This document shows positions 1 through 10,200 of a stretch of DNA of 64,000 bases, piece by piece. The DNA lies in the NCBI GenBank assembly GCA_003719395.1, contig RHMC01000003.1:1-64000 (forward strand), written 5' to 3'. The DNA comes from Streptomyces altiplanensis. GTDB taxonomy: Bacteria; Actinomycetota; Actinomycetes; Streptomycetales; Streptomycetaceae. How positions within the stretch are numbered: the first letter of the stretch is position 1; the number at the start of each line of letters is the position of its first letter. A program made the translations under genes and the position numbers. The notes beneath the pieces were generated by a model. That model ran no database searches. It was given only the letters and a program-made list of their open reading frames with translations, and had not been told where the DNA came from.

Positions 1-141
1 GGTGGGCGGTGAACTCCACCCGCCCCCACCCGCTTCTTTGCCGTGCCTTGACCTGTCGCCGCACAACCTTTCCGGTCGATGCGAAAGCTTCACAGAACCC
101 TCTGGCGCGGCTCCGACCTGCGGTTTTCAATGGTTCCCACC

Positions 142-1182
142 ATGTCATTCCTTCGCGCTCTGACCAGCACCGCGCGCATGGTCCGCCATGCCCCGGAGCT
201 CGGCGCCGGCCTGCCGGGCGACGACCAGGTGCTGCTCGACGTTCCCGACGAGCGACTGGGCCCGGCCCTGGTCGCCGCGGCCCTCGGCGACCACGGCCCC
301 GCTGCCGCTCTCCTCGCCGCCACCCGCGAGGGTGCCGAGTGGGAGAACCGTGACCGGTACACGGTCCGCCTCGCCACTTTCGCGCTCAGCCGCCAGGACT
401 GGCTCGACAGCTGGCTGGCCGCCGCCCCGCACCACCCCGACGCCCTGCTCGTCAAGGCCGAGCTGTCGGTGCGCAGACTCTGGGATTCGCCGGCCCGCGC
501 CGAGCGGCTGCGCGACGCGGCCCCGCTGATCGAGGCGGCGGCCGACGCCGCCCCGCGCGATCCGGTGCCGTGGCGCATCGCCCTCGACCATGCGCGCGGC
601 ACCCGCGCCGCGCACACCGCCTTCGAGGAACTGTGGGCCCAGGCGGTGAACCGCTCCGCGCACCACTACGGGTGCCACGTCTCCGCGCTCCAGTACCTCT
701 CCGAGGCAGGTGGCACGGCTCGCACCGCGAGTGCTTCGACTTCGCCGAGCAGGCCGCCGAAGACGCCCTGCCGGGATCGCTGGTGCAGGCGCTGCCCGTA
801 CGCGCGGCCTTCGCGCACCTGCTGAGCGGTGCCGACGCGGCCCGCCCGGCCGCGGCGATCCGTACGAGCGCGTCGACGCGGCGGCGACCTGGCGATCGCC
901 CTGTCCGCCGAGTACGCGGCGGGCGACCCGTGGCCGGCCGAGGTCCGCAACCTGCTGGTGTACGTCCTGGCCGCCCGGGGGCGGTGGGCCGAGACTCTCG
1001 AACAGTTCCGGCTGATCGGGCCGTACGCGACCTCGTTCCCCTGGGCGCACCTGAGCGACGACGTGCTGGGCGAGTTCCTGGAACTGCGCGACGCCGCGAG
1101 GATCCGGGCGGCCTCGACGATGCCTTTGCGGCCTCTGCGCAGGACGGCCCGCCGGATCAGGCCCGACGGCCATTACGCTTAG
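142..1182 (+). CDS. Uncharacterised Streptomyces protein with TPR-like helical repeats (two frameshifts)
   Basis: Reading starts at ATG 142 (an in-frame ATG also lies at 130) with MSFLRALTSTARMV and ends with DGHYA at 1182. The protein is Ala/Leu/Arg rich, helical, and carries repeated W-x(n)-A/L helices such as RQDWLDSWLAAAPHHPD and ALDHARGTRAAH that resemble solenoid (TPR-like) repeats, but I can assign no catalytic motif. The frame moves near 705 (after QYLSEA, resuming at WHGSHRECFDFAEQ) and again near 870 (resuming at GGDLAIALSAEYAAGDPWPAEVR), so the true product should be about 345 residues. The next gene starts 6 bases downstream, suggesting co-transcription. Function unknown; the two shifts look like single-base sequence errors because the flanking segments read as one protein. 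Confidence 0.6.
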
Positions 1183-1187
1183 CCGCT

Positions 1188-1986
1188 GTGACCACCGCTC
1201 GCCTGCCCCTCTTCCCGCTGAACTCGGTACTCTTCCCCGGCCTCGTACTGCCGCTGAACGTCTTCGAGGAGCGTTATCGCGCCATGATGCGCGACCTGTC
1301 GAAGGGCGCGGACTCCGGCGGCCCGGCGGACCCCTCCGACGCGTCCGCCTCGTCCTCCTCCCCCTCCGAGGAGGAGCCGCGCCGCTTCGTGGTCGTGGCC
1401 ATCCGCGACGGCCGTGAGGTCGCCGCCACCGCCCCCGGCATGCCGGACGCCACGGCCATGGCCGAGCGGGGCCCCGCCGTGGGCTTCGGCCCGGACCCGA
1501 TCCAGGCGTTCCACCAGGTGGGCTACATCGCGGACGCGGCGACGATCCGCGAGCTCGAGAACGGCGGTTACGAGGTGCTGGCCACCGGGACGACCCGCGT
1601 CCGGCTCCTCTCCGTCGACGGCGAGCTGCCCGTACCTCACCGCCGAGGTGGAGGAACTGCCCGAGGAGCAGGGCGACGACGCGGGCGCGCTGGCCGAGGG
1701 TGTGCTGCGGGCGTTCCGCAGCTACCAGAAGCGGCTGGCGGGCGCGCGCGAGCGCTCACTGGCCACCGGCGCGGAGCTGCCGGACGAGCCGTCCGTCGTC
1801 TCGTACCTGGTCGCCGCCGCGACGGTGCTGGACGTCCCGGCGAGGCAGCGCCTGCTGCAGGCTCCCGACACCGCGACCCGGCTGCGTGAAGAACTGAAAC
1901 TCCTGCGCGCCGAGACGGCGGTGATCCGGCACCTGCCCTCGCTGCCGGCCACCGAACTGACCAGGAAACCCACCAGCCCCAACTGA
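1188..1986 (+). CDS. LON peptidase N-terminal (substrate-binding) domain protein, one frameshift
   Basis: The GTG start at 1188 gives TTARLPLFPLNSVLFPG followed by LPLNVFEERYRAMM, the hallmark opening of the Lon N-terminal (LON/PUA-like) domain. No AAA ATPase and no Ser-Lys protease part follows, so this is a stand-alone LON-domain protein of about 265 residues of the kind common in actinobacteria; its role is unknown, perhaps substrate recognition. An acidic, Ser-rich insertion (DASASSSSPSEEE) lies near residues 45-63. One extra base near 1633 moves the frame between VDGELP and YLTAEVEELPEEQ, after which it reads to TRKPTSPN. The yb​aK-type gene follows after 18 bases, so the two are likely one transcript. 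Confidence 0.8.
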
Positions 1987-2004
1987 TCCGGAGGCAGAGC
2001 CGCA

Positions 2005-2499
2005 GTGGCCAAGAAGAAGCAGCAGTCCGCAGGCACGCCCGCGACGGTCGCCCTGGTGGCTGCGGGCACGGCGTACACCCTCCACGCGTACGAGCACGAC
2101 CCCGCGGCCCCCTCGTACGGCGAGGAGGCGGCGCAGGCGATGGGTGTTTCTCCGGACCGCGTCTTCAAGACCCTGGTGGCCGACATCGACGGCACCTTGA
2201 CGGTGGCGGTCGTCCCGGTGGCGGGCTCCCTCGACCTCAAGGCACTGGCGGCGGCGGTCGGCGGAAAGCGCGCGGCGATGGCGGATCCGGCGGCCGCGGA
2301 ACGCACCACGGGGTACGTCCGCGGCGGCATCTCCCCGCTGGGGCAGCGCAAGAGGCTCCGTACGGTCCTGGACGCCTCGGCCTCGTCGTACGAGACGGTG
2401 TGCGTCTCGGCGGGCCGCCGCGGCCTGGAGGTCGAACTGTCCCCGGCGGACCTGGCGGCGCTGACGGACGCGGTGATCGCCCCGATCGGCCGCGCGTAA
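2005..2499 (+). CDS. ybaK: YbaK/EbsC-family aminoacyl-tRNA deacylase
   Basis: A 164-residue cytoplasmic protein of the YbaK / ProX / INS editing superfamily, which hydrolyses mischarged Cys-tRNA(Pro) in trans. Family features visible are the AYEHDPAAPSYGEEAA segment, VFKTLVADIDG with the conserved Phe-Lys-Thr-Leu, the VGGKRAAMADP helix and the glycine-rich YVRGGISPLGQRKRL loop that forms the substrate pocket. Length and motif order match the family. The start is GTG 2005, preceded by GGAG at 1990-1993; a lysine run (AKKKQQ) opens the protein. It lies 18 bases after the LON-domain gene and converges on the DUF2567 gene. Confidence 0.88.
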   Translation: MAKKKQQSAGTPATVALVAAGTAYTLHAYEHDPAAPSYGEEAAQAMGVSPDRVFKTLVADIDGTLTVAVVPVAGSLDLKALAAAVGGKRAAMADPAAAERTTGYVRGGISPLGQRKRLRTVLDASASSYETVCVSAGRRGLEVELSPADLAALTDAVIAPIGRA

Positions 2500-2560
2500 C
2501 CCGGCCGGTCGGCGGGCGCATGGCGGGTCCGCCGGTCCCGTACCGGCGCCGACGGCGGCT

Positions 2561-3360
2561 TCAGGTGCGCGCGCCGTCCCCGGCGTCCGGACCGGACCGG
2601 GTACGTCGGGACCCGGGCCGGGTACGTCCGGACCCGGTACGCCCGGACCCGGATCCGGTACGGGCCCCGGATCCCCGTACGCCGTCCCCCACTCCGGTTC
2701 CGGGTCCCGCGGCCCGAAGAGCGCCGTCAGCGCCAGGTGGACGAGCATCGCGGCCATGGGCCACGCCAGCAGCGCGCCCTTCGCCCCGAGCTTGAGCGGC
2801 GCGTCGAACGCGACGCCCTGCCCGACCTCCCGCGCCCGCGCGACCACGTCGTCCGTCGGCCCGAACCAGACGCCGACGCCCCACGCCAGCAGGGAGCCGA
2901 GCAGCCCGCCCAGCGCCAGCCCCACCACCAGCTGGATGCCGCCGCGCCGGTTGAACCAGAAGACCAGGGCCGCGCTGACCGCGCCGAACGCGAGCGCCAG
3001 CAGTACGAACGTGCCGTCCGCGCCCACCGCTTCCTCGCTCTCGGTGTCCTTGAGGAAGACGGCCTTGTCGGTGGAGACGAGCGGCACGCGCGGCGCCAGC
3101 CACAGCCACAGCAGCCCCAGCGCGACGCCCAGGACCGTCAGCGCCAGGACCACCGCGAAGGCCCTGGCCACCTCCGCGGACAGACTGACGTCCTGCTCGC
3201 CGCCCCCGCCGCCGTCCCCGTCCGCCTCCGTGGCGGTCACGGCATCGGGGCCGTGGCCGTGGTGGGGCCAGGACGGAAGTCGAGCGGCGGCCTGGGCGTC
3301 GGACTTCTGCCAGGGATCGTTCGGCGGCTGCCGGTGAGGCGGCGTCAGAGGAGCGGTCAC
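2561..3360 (-). CDS. DUF2567-type four-helix membrane protein
   Basis: From GTG 3360 the protein opens with a Pro/Gly/His-rich cytoplasmic segment, then shows four hydrophobic stretches: AFAVVLALTVLGVALGLLWL, FVLLALAFGAVSAALVFW, LVVGLALGGLLGSLLAWGV and ALLAWPMAAMLVHLALTALF. The soluble loop GPTDDVVARAREVGQGVAFD before the last helix is typical of the DUF2567 family; function unknown. The C-terminal tail is a Pro-Gly-Asp repeat encoded by a GC-rich repetitive tract at about 2600-2700. In the main frame no stop occurs and the reading runs antisense through ybaK, so a slip inside this tract is likely; the adjacent frame stops at 2561, which I use as the end. The start is certain to a few codons, the end is not. 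Confidence 0.62.
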
Positions 3361-3416
3361 CCTGCCATCGTGCCAGGCGCCCCGGGTCCACGCCTCATCG
3401 GACCGCTGCCGGTCGT

Positions 3417-4268
3417 CTAACGGACCGCTGCCCGCCGGTACGCCCAGGTGGCGACCGCCAGCGAGACGACCCCGACGGCCGCGCACACCGCCAGATCGAG
3501 CGCCACGGCGGGCCAGTCGGGATGCGCGTCGAAGGTCCGCGCGAAAGCCTCGACGCCGTACGTCGAGGGCAGCAGGTCCCGGGCGTACGAAATCGGCGCG
3601 GGCAGCCGGTCCGCGGGCAGCACGCCCAGCAGCAGGGCCGCGGACATGCCCAGCTGTCCGAGCAGCGTCGCGAGTTCCTGCCGCGGCGCGAGCAGCCCCA
3701 GCGCCGCGCCCAGCCCGGCGAGCGCGGCCCCCGCCAGCGGAATCACCGCGGCCAGGACCCACAGATGCGAGAGCGGCAGCTGGAAGAGCGTGCAGCCGAC
3801 GACGGCCGTGACGAACGTGCCGGGCACGGTGAAGGAGGCGTACGCGGCAGCCGTACCCAGCACCACCGCGGCGGGCGGCACCGGCAGCGTGGCGTAGTGG
3901 TCGAGGCCGCCGCTCGCCCGCAGCTGCCCGAAGTACTGGGCGAGCAGGTTCAGTGCGACAAAGGCGACCACGAGCACGCTCGACCCGGCGACGACCGCCC
4001 GTGCCTCGCCGCCCCCGTCGACGACCCCGCGCATCAAAACCATGATCCCGACGGACTGGAACGTCGCCACGAACAGCAGCGGGATGCGCGCCACCCGCGC
4101 CCGGGACAGCTGCGCCCGGTAGACGGCGGCGAGCGACGGCAGCAGCCGGGCGCGGGGCGCGAGCGGCGCGGGCCCCCGGCCGGTCATGCCGACGGCCGCT
4201 CCTCCCGCTTCTTTCGCCACTTTGATCCGCGTCTGCGCGGAACGGGTCTCCGCGGGCACGACACTCAC
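3417..4268 (-). CDS. ABC-2 type transporter permease
   Basis: This is the membrane half of an ABC exporter, about 283 residues with roughly six hydrophobic segments, for example LLFVATFQSVGIMVLMRGVV, VVAGSSVLVVAFVALNLLA, LWVLAAVIPLAGAALAGLG and LDLAVCAAVGVVSLAVATW. It fits the ABC-2 permease family that pairs with drug, polyketide or polysaccharide exporting ATPases. GTG 4268 overlaps the ATPase stop codon (GTGA), so the two are translationally coupled. Substrate unknown. In the sequence as given the ATPase frame runs into this gene without a stop, only because the ATPase carries a frameshift; the GTGA overlap shows two separate proteins. Confidence 0.83.
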   Translation of the reverse strand: MSVVPAETRSAQTRIKVAKEAGGAAVGMTGRGPAPLAPRARLLPSLAAVYRAQLSRARVARIPLLFVATFQSVGIMVLMRGVVDGGGEARAVVAGSSVLVVAFVALNLLAQYFGQLRASGGLDHYATLPVPPAAVVLGTAAAYASFTVPGTFVTAVVGCTLFQLPLSHLWVLAAVIPLAGAALAGLGAALGLLAPRQELATLLGQLGMSAALLLGVLPADRLPAPISYARDLLPSTYGVEAFARTFDAHPDWPAVALDLAVCAAVGVVSLAVATWAYRRAAVR

Positions 4269-5276
4269 GCCTTGACCAGCCCTTTCGTACATCCGCCGAG
4301 TGCCAGGTAAACGTCTTCGAGGCTCGGCGTCGCCAGCGTGAAGTCGTCGAGCGCGGCGAAGGCCTCGCCACCGGTCACGGCGGCCACGGCCGCCCGCGCC
4401 TCGTCGGGAGCCAGCCGCAGCACCCAGCGCCGCCCGGACTCCTGCGCGGATTCGCGCAGCGCGCGACTCGGGCACGTCCAGCGGCGCCCGCTCCCGCCAC
4501 ACGAGGTCGAGCCGCACCTCACCGGCGACGCGCGCCTTGAGCCCGGCGGGGGTGTCGCACGCGATCACCCGGCCGCGCTCCAGCACCGCGACACGGTCCA
4601 GGACGGTCTCGGCCTCGATCACGTTGTGGGTGACGAGCAGGACGGTCGCGCCGTTCTGCGCCCGCCGCCGGTCGACCGCCGCCCACACCGCGCGCCGCGC
4701 GACGGGGTCCATGCCGGTGGTCGGTTCGTCCAGTACGAGCACGGGCCGCTCGCCCACCAGCGCGGCGGCGAAGCAGGCGAGCCGCCGCTGTCCGCCGGAC
4801 AGTTTCTTGAGCGGACGCCCGGCGATCCCGCCCAGTCCGAGCTCTTCGAGCACGTCGTCCCGCTCGGCCCGCGCGGCCTTCGCCGTGAGCCCGCGCAGAC
4901 GTCCGGTCGTCTCGGCGGCGAGGGACACGGTCAGTTCGTCCAGCGCGGTGGATTCCTGGCCGAGGTACCCGACGAGCCGCGAGGCCCGCTCGGGGTGGCG
5001 CACGAGGTCGTGCCCCAGCAGCTCGACGCTTCCGGAGTCCGGCCGCATGAGACCGGTCAGCTGGCGTACGAGAGTGGATTTACCGGCGCCGTTGGGCCCG
5101 AGCAGCCCGAAGATCTCGCCGCGCCGTACGTCGAGGGAGATCCCGTCCGTGGCCCGTACGGCCGGTGTCGCGGGAGTCCCGCGCCGGCCCCGGGCGGCGG
5201 GATACGTCTTGACCAGATCCCGCACGGCACACACGACTCCCGTGCCGCGTCCCGCCTGCGCTGTGCCCGTACTCAC
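4265..5276 (-). CDS. ABC transporter ATP-binding protein (one frameshift)
   Basis: This is the nucleotide-binding subunit of the exporter whose permease follows. All core motifs are visible: Walker A GLLGPNGAGKST, a Q-loop region YLGQESTALDELTVS, signature KKLSGGQRRLA, Walker B PVLVLDEPTTGMD and the H-loop VLLVTHN. A C-terminal domain typical of drug-resistance ATPases (DrrA/CcmA-like) ends with TLATPSLEDVYLALGG. The frame shifts near 4465, between DVPESRA and LRESAQESGRRWVLRL, and ends at 4265. Without the shift it would be about 335 residues. The protein starts at 5276; a divergent or upstream partner is not seen. Substrate unknown. Confidence 0.85.
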
Positions 5277-5371
5277 GAGGGACGAGCCTACGGGGTTCTT
5301 GGTCCAGCACAGGCGCCGGGGCGGCGGAGCGGGCGCGGGGGACGGCCTTCTTCCCCCTGCCCGCCGCCGCG

Positions 5372-6745
5372 CTACTCCCCCGCCGTCGCGTGCTCGGCCG
5401 CGGCCCGTACGTCGATCTCGCGCCAGAAGCCCGCCCTGATCGCGTACCGGTCGTGCTCGTCGATCTGGTCGTCCTTGTGTGCCAGCAGCCCGAACCGCGC
5501 CGCGTACCGCAGCAGCTCACCGTCGATGCGGTGCGGGATCCTCGGGTACATCGTCGAGAGCTTCTGGGTGTGGCCCGGATCCGGCAGCCGCTCCATCCAC
5601 CGCCGGGCGAAGACCTGTCCGACCTCGAAGGGATCGCCGCCGACCGTGGTGATGTCCTCCTCGCGGTCCGCCCAGCGCTGTTCCGCGCTGGTCAGCTGGG
5701 CCAGCGTCGGCAGTGAGGCGGTCTCGGCCGGCTCACCGAGAGGGCTGCCTCCGGGGCGCTCCGCCCAGCCCTTGTCGGACGACCAGCGCAGGGTCGCCCC
5801 GGTGGTGCCGGCCGTCGTCCCGTTCGCCGTCCCGGTCCCGGCCGAATGCTGCGGCGCCTGCGCGCCGGGGCCGCGCAGGCTCGCGAGGTCCTTCGGGGTC
5901 GGCACGACCCTGGCGCCGTGCGGCGGATGCGCCTCGCCGGACCCGTTCGCGGCGGAAGGGCACGCGGGGGCCGACGGGGAGGCGGGACCCGCGGCCGAAG
6001 ACCCGTTGCGTACGGCCGTGCCCGTACCCGGCCCTGTTTCTCCGTCCGGGGCTTCGGTCCGCGCCTGCGCCTGTGCCTGTGCCGCCCGCTCCGCCGAAGC
6101 GGCGAGCGCCGACTCCGGCAGCGGGGCCGACAGGATCGCGGCGATCTCCGGCCGCGGCACCGGCGGCGGCGCGCAGATCCCGGTGAGGTCCTTGGCCCGT
6201 ACGGCCTTGGTGATCCACACCCGGTCCAGCACGCGCCGTTCGTCGGCCTCGGCGACCAGGTCCTCGGACTGGTTGTAGTCCCCGTCGGCGGCCTGCACCG
6301 CCCACAGGTGGACCGCTACACCATGTTCCTTGGCGGACATCAGGCCCGGTAGCAGATCACCGTCCCCGGTCACCAGCACGATGTCCGAGCAGGCGCGATT
6401 TCTGGCCAGTTCGGTCAGCTCCGCGTGCATCGCCGCGTCGACGCCCTTCTGCGCCCAGCGCCCGTCGCTGCGGGTCAGCGCCCCGAGCCTGACCGTCACG
6501 CGCGGCATGACCCGCAGCCGCCGGTGCTCGGGCTGCGGTACGCGGTCGGGGGCGCCGTCGAACCAGTAGATGCGGAGCAGCGGCTGCTGGGTGTCCGCTT
6601 CGGCACGTTCTCGCAGGCCCTGGATGAGGGCCGTGTGATCCACCGTGATGCGGGATCGGGCCGGTTCTCCGGCGAGCAGGCTCGCGGCGGCGCCCAGCAG
6701 GTAGCCGGCGTCCACCAGGACGACGCAGCGGTCCACGCGTTCCAC
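5372..6745 (-). CDS. NYN-domain (PIN-like) protein with C-terminal helical domain
   Basis: A 457-residue protein. The N-terminal 170 residues match the NYN/LabA-like PIN fold: CVVLVDAGYLLGAAA holds the first acidic residue, KGVDAAMHAELTELA the second site and DIVLVTGDGDLLPG the third, the usual set of metal-binding aspartates of these putative ribonucleases. A Pro/Ala/Gly-rich linker (about residues 200-340) leads to a basic helical C-terminal domain (about 345-455; DPFEVGQVFARRWMERL, PRIPHRIDGELLRYAAR) that could bind nucleic acid. The start is GTG 6745. It stands alone, with about 235 bases of non-coding sequence before the divergent small gene. An RNase role is inferred from the family, not shown. 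Confidence 0.75.
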   Translation of the reverse strand: MERVDRCVVLVDAGYLLGAAASLLAGEPARSRITVDHTALIQGLRERAEADTQQPLLRIYWFDGAPDRVPQPEHRRLRVMPRVTVRLGALTRSDGRWAQKGVDAAMHAELTELARNRACSDIVLVTGDGDLLPGLMSAKEHGVAVHLWAVQAADGDYNQSEDLVAEADERRVLDRVWITKAVRAKDLTGICAPPPVPRPEIAAILSAPLPESALAASAERAAQAQAQARTEAPDGETGPGTGTAVRNGSSAAGPASPSAPACPSAANGSGEAHPPHGARVVPTPKDLASLRGPGAQAPQHSAGTGTANGTTAGTTGATLRWSSDKGWAERPGGSPLGEPAETASLPTLAQLTSAEQRWADREEDITTVGGDPFEVGQVFARRWMERLPDPGHTQKLSTMYPRIPHRIDGELLRYAARFGLLAHKDDQIDEHDRYAIRAGFWREIDVRAAAEHATAGE

Positions 6746-6981
6746 CCTCTTTCGGGAACCTCGGGATCGGAAGGTGCTTCGGGAGTGCTTCGGGCTTCCT
6801 TCGAGTCTGCCCGACTACGTGAGGGTTAACGGCGGGAACTCGATCATCGGCGTGGCGGATAACGAAGTTGTTCCGCGCCGATCTCAATTACGCACAGTAA
6901 TGATCCAAAATGCGGGTTTTGTCGGCCTGTGTGAATCTGGTCCCGGCCCTGGCCCCCAGAACCCCCACAGGAGGCAACACC

Positions 6982-7161
6982 ATGGCCAAGAACAAGAACC
7001 GCAAGCAGGGTTCCCCGCAGGACCGTGCGTCCGCTGTGATACGCGGGACCGACCAGGCGAAGGACAGCGCCTTCGAATCCCACATCCAGCAGCATTCGCA
7101 CGCCCAGGGCAGCCCTGCTGATGTTGCCCGTAAGCACCAGCGGCGTTTCGGCCACAACTGA
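6982..7161 (+). CDS. Small basic/hydrophilic protein, 59 residues
   Basis: ATG 6982 has a strong AGGAGG at 6969-6974. The product begins MAKNKNRKQGSPQDRAS and ends ARKHQRRFGHN; it is rich in Lys, Arg, Gln, Ser and His, has no hydrophobic core and no cysteine, and is probably disordered. I recognise it as a conserved-looking streptomycete small protein but know no function. It is followed at once by an 18-bp perfect terminator hairpin, so it is probably a monocistronic, well-expressed gene. Nucleic-acid or ribosome association would fit the composition but is only a guess. Confidence 0.72.
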   Translation: MAKNKNRKQGSPQDRASAVIRGTDQAKDSAFESHIQQHSHAQGSPADVARKHQRRFGHN

Positions 7162-7178
7162 CGCACGCCACGCGGAGA

Positions 7179-7218
7179 CAGAAGGGGCGCCCCCGTGACG
7201 ACGGGGGCGCCCCTTCTG
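7179..7218. terminator. 18-bp perfect hairpin, bidirectional terminator
   Basis: The arms CAGAAGGGGCGCCCCCGT (7179-7196) and their exact complement (7201-7218) enclose a four-base loop. It lies between the 3' ends of the small protein gene and dnaE, and so probably ends both transcripts. No long U-run follows, as is usual in streptomycetes. Confidence 0.85.
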
Positions 7219-7267
7219 CGTGTGCTTCTGTCTGCGTGCGCTCTTGGTCCTCTGCCGCTCCGGCCGG

Positions 7268-10200
7268 TCATCCCGCCAGACAGGACGGCCCGAGCAGCAC
7301 CTTCAGATCGCCGAAGAGCGCCGGGTCCGGCTGGACCCGGTGCCGGTCGAGCCGCAGCACCGTCGTCTTGCGGGCCCCCTGGAGCTTGATCCGGACCTCC
7401 GTGTTGCCCCGGTGGTGCTTGAGGATCTCGCCGAGCTTGGTCACCATCGGCGGCGTGACCTTGACCGTCGGGATGGTGAGGACCACGGGAGCGTTCGTCC
7501 CCGCCGAGGACACGTCCGGGACCATCAGCTCCATGGCGACGAGCCGGGGAACGTCCTCGCGCTTGTCGAGGCGGCCCTTGACGAAGACCACGGTGTCCTC
7601 GACCAGCTGGGTCGAGACGAGCTGGTACGTCGCCGGGAAGAACATGCACTCGATGGAGCCGGCCAGGTCCTCGACGGTCGCGATCGCCCAGGCGTTGCCC
7701 TGCTTGGTCATCTTGCGCTGGAGGCCGGAGATGATGCCGCCGACGGTGACGATCGCGCCGTCGGAGTGCTCGCCGCCAGTGAGCTGGGAGATCGAGGCGT
7801 CGGCCTTGTCCGACAGGACGTGCTCCAGTCCGAAGAGCGGGTGGTCGGAGACGTACAGGCCGAGCATTTCGCGCTCCTGCGCCAGCAGGTACGACTTCTC
7901 CCACTCCACGTCGGAGAACTCCACGTCGAGCCCGAAGCCCGGCTCGTCGCTGTCCTCCTCGCCCATGCCGCCGAAGAGGTCGAACTGGCCCTCGGCCTCC
8001 TTGCGCTTGACCTGCACCACGTTGTCGATCATCGGCTCGTGGTGCGCGACGAGGCCCTTGCGGGTGTGGCCCATCTCGTCGAAGGCACCGGCCTTGATGA
8101 GCGATTCGACGGTCCGCTTGTTGCAGACGACCGCCTCGACCTTGTCGAGGAAGTCCGGGAAGGAGGTGTACTTCCCCTTCGCCTTGCGGCACCTGATGAT
8201 CGAGTCCACGACGTTCTGGCCGACGTTGCGGATCGCGGTCAGGCCGAAGAGGATCACGTCGTCGCCCTGCGCGGCGAAGTTCGACTGGGACTCGTTCACG
8301 TTGGGCGGCAGCACCTTGATGCCCATGCGCCGGCACTCGTTCAGATAGACGGCCGACTTGTCCTTGTCGTCCTTGACCGAGGTCAGCAGCGCCGCCATGT
8401 ACTCGGCGGGGTAGTTCGCCTTGAGGTACGCCGTCCAGTAGGTGACCAGGCCGTACGCCGAGGAGTGCGCCTTGTTGAACGCGTATCCGGCGAACGGGAC
8501 CAGCACGTCCCACAGCGCCTGGATCGCCGCGTCGGAGTACCCCTTCTTCTTCGCGCCCGCCTGGAAGAGCACGAAGTTCTTCTGGAGCTCGTCGGGCTTC
8601 TTCTTGCCCATCACGCGGCGCAGGATGTCGGCTTCGCCGAGCGAGTAGCCGGCGATGATCTGCGCGGCCTTCTGCACCTGCTCCTGGTAGACGATCAGGC
8701 CGTAGGTGACGCCGAGGACCTCCTTGAGGGGCTCCTCCAGCTCCGGGTGGATCGGCGTGATCTCCTGCTGGCCGTTCTTGCGCAGCGCGTAGTTCGTGTG
8801 CGAGTTCATGCCCATCGGGCCCGGCCGGTACAGGGCCGAGACGGCGGAAATGTCCTCGAAGTTGTCGGGCTTCATCAGCCGCAGCAGGGACCGCATGGGG
8901 CCGCCGTCGAACTGGAAGACGCCGAGCGTGTCACCGCGGCAGAGCAGTTCGTACGTCGTGGGGTCGTCCAGCGGGAGGGAGAGCAGCTCCAGGTCGATGC
9001 CCTTGTTGGACTTCACCATCTTGACGGCGTCGTCCATGATCGTGAGGTTGCGCAGGCCGAGGAAGTCCATCTTCAGCAGGCCGAGCGACTCGCAGCTCGG
9101 GTAGTCCCACTGCGTGATCGTCACGCCGTCCGTGTGGCGCACCCAGACGGGCACGTGGTCGGTGATCGTCTCGCTGGACATGATCACGCCGGCCGCGTGC
9201 ACGCCCATCTGCCGGACCAGGCCCTCGACGCCCTTGGCGGTGTCGATGACCTTCTTGACGTCCGGCTCGTTCTCGTACATCCCCCGGATCTCGCCCGCCT
9301 CGCTGTAGCGCGGGTGCTTGGGGTCGGTGATGCCGTTGAGGTCGATGCCCTTGCCGAGGACGTCGGCGGGCATGGCCTTGGTGAGCCGGTCGCCCATCGC
9401 GTACGGGTAGCCGAGGACGCGCGCGGAGTCCTTGATCGCGTTCTTGGCCTTGATCTTTCCGTACGTGCCGATCATGGCGACCTTGTCGGCGCCGTACTTC
9501 TCGGTGACGTACCTGATCACCTCGCCGCGCCTGCGCTCGTCGAAGTCGATGTCGACGTCGGGCATGGAGATGCGCTCGGGGTTGAGGAACCGCTCGAAGA
9601 TCAGACCGTGCTCGATCGGGTCGAGGTCGGTGATGCCCATGGCGTACGCGACGATCGAACCGGCCGCGGAGCCACGCCCGGGACCGACCGCGATGCCGTT
9701 GTTCTTGGCCCACATGATGAAGTCGGCGACCACGAGGAAGTACGCCGGGAAGCCCATGTCGATAATGATCTTCATCTCGTACTCGACCTGCTTGAGCCGG
9801 TCGTCCGGGATGCCGTTCGGGTAGCGCCGGGCCATGCCGCGCATGGTCTCCTCGCGGAACCACGTCACCTCGGTGTAGCCCTCGGGCACGTCGAACTTGG
9901 GCATCAGGTTCCGCTCCTGGAACCAGCCCTCGGTGTCGATCTGCTGGGCGACCAGGAGGGTGTTGGCGCAGCCTTCCTGCCAGGCGTCGGAGGAGTCGAC
10001 GGCGTACATCTCGTCGGTCGACTTCAGGTAGTAGCCGGTGCCGTCGAAGCGGAAGCGGTCCGGGTCGGAGAGGTTCTTGCCGGTCTGGATGCACAGCAGC
10101 GCGTCGTGCGCGCTCGCCTCGTGGGCGTAGGTGTAGTGCGAGTCGTTGGTGACCAGCGGCGGGATGTTCAGCTTCCTGCCGATCTCCAGCAGCCCGTCAC

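Noticed and set aside
1756..4371. A single 871-residue reading spanning DUF2567 and the ABC permease on the minus strand
   Set aside because: It only joins the DUF2567 gene to antisense sequence of its neighbours; the DUF2567 signature occupies only 3360 to about 2600.
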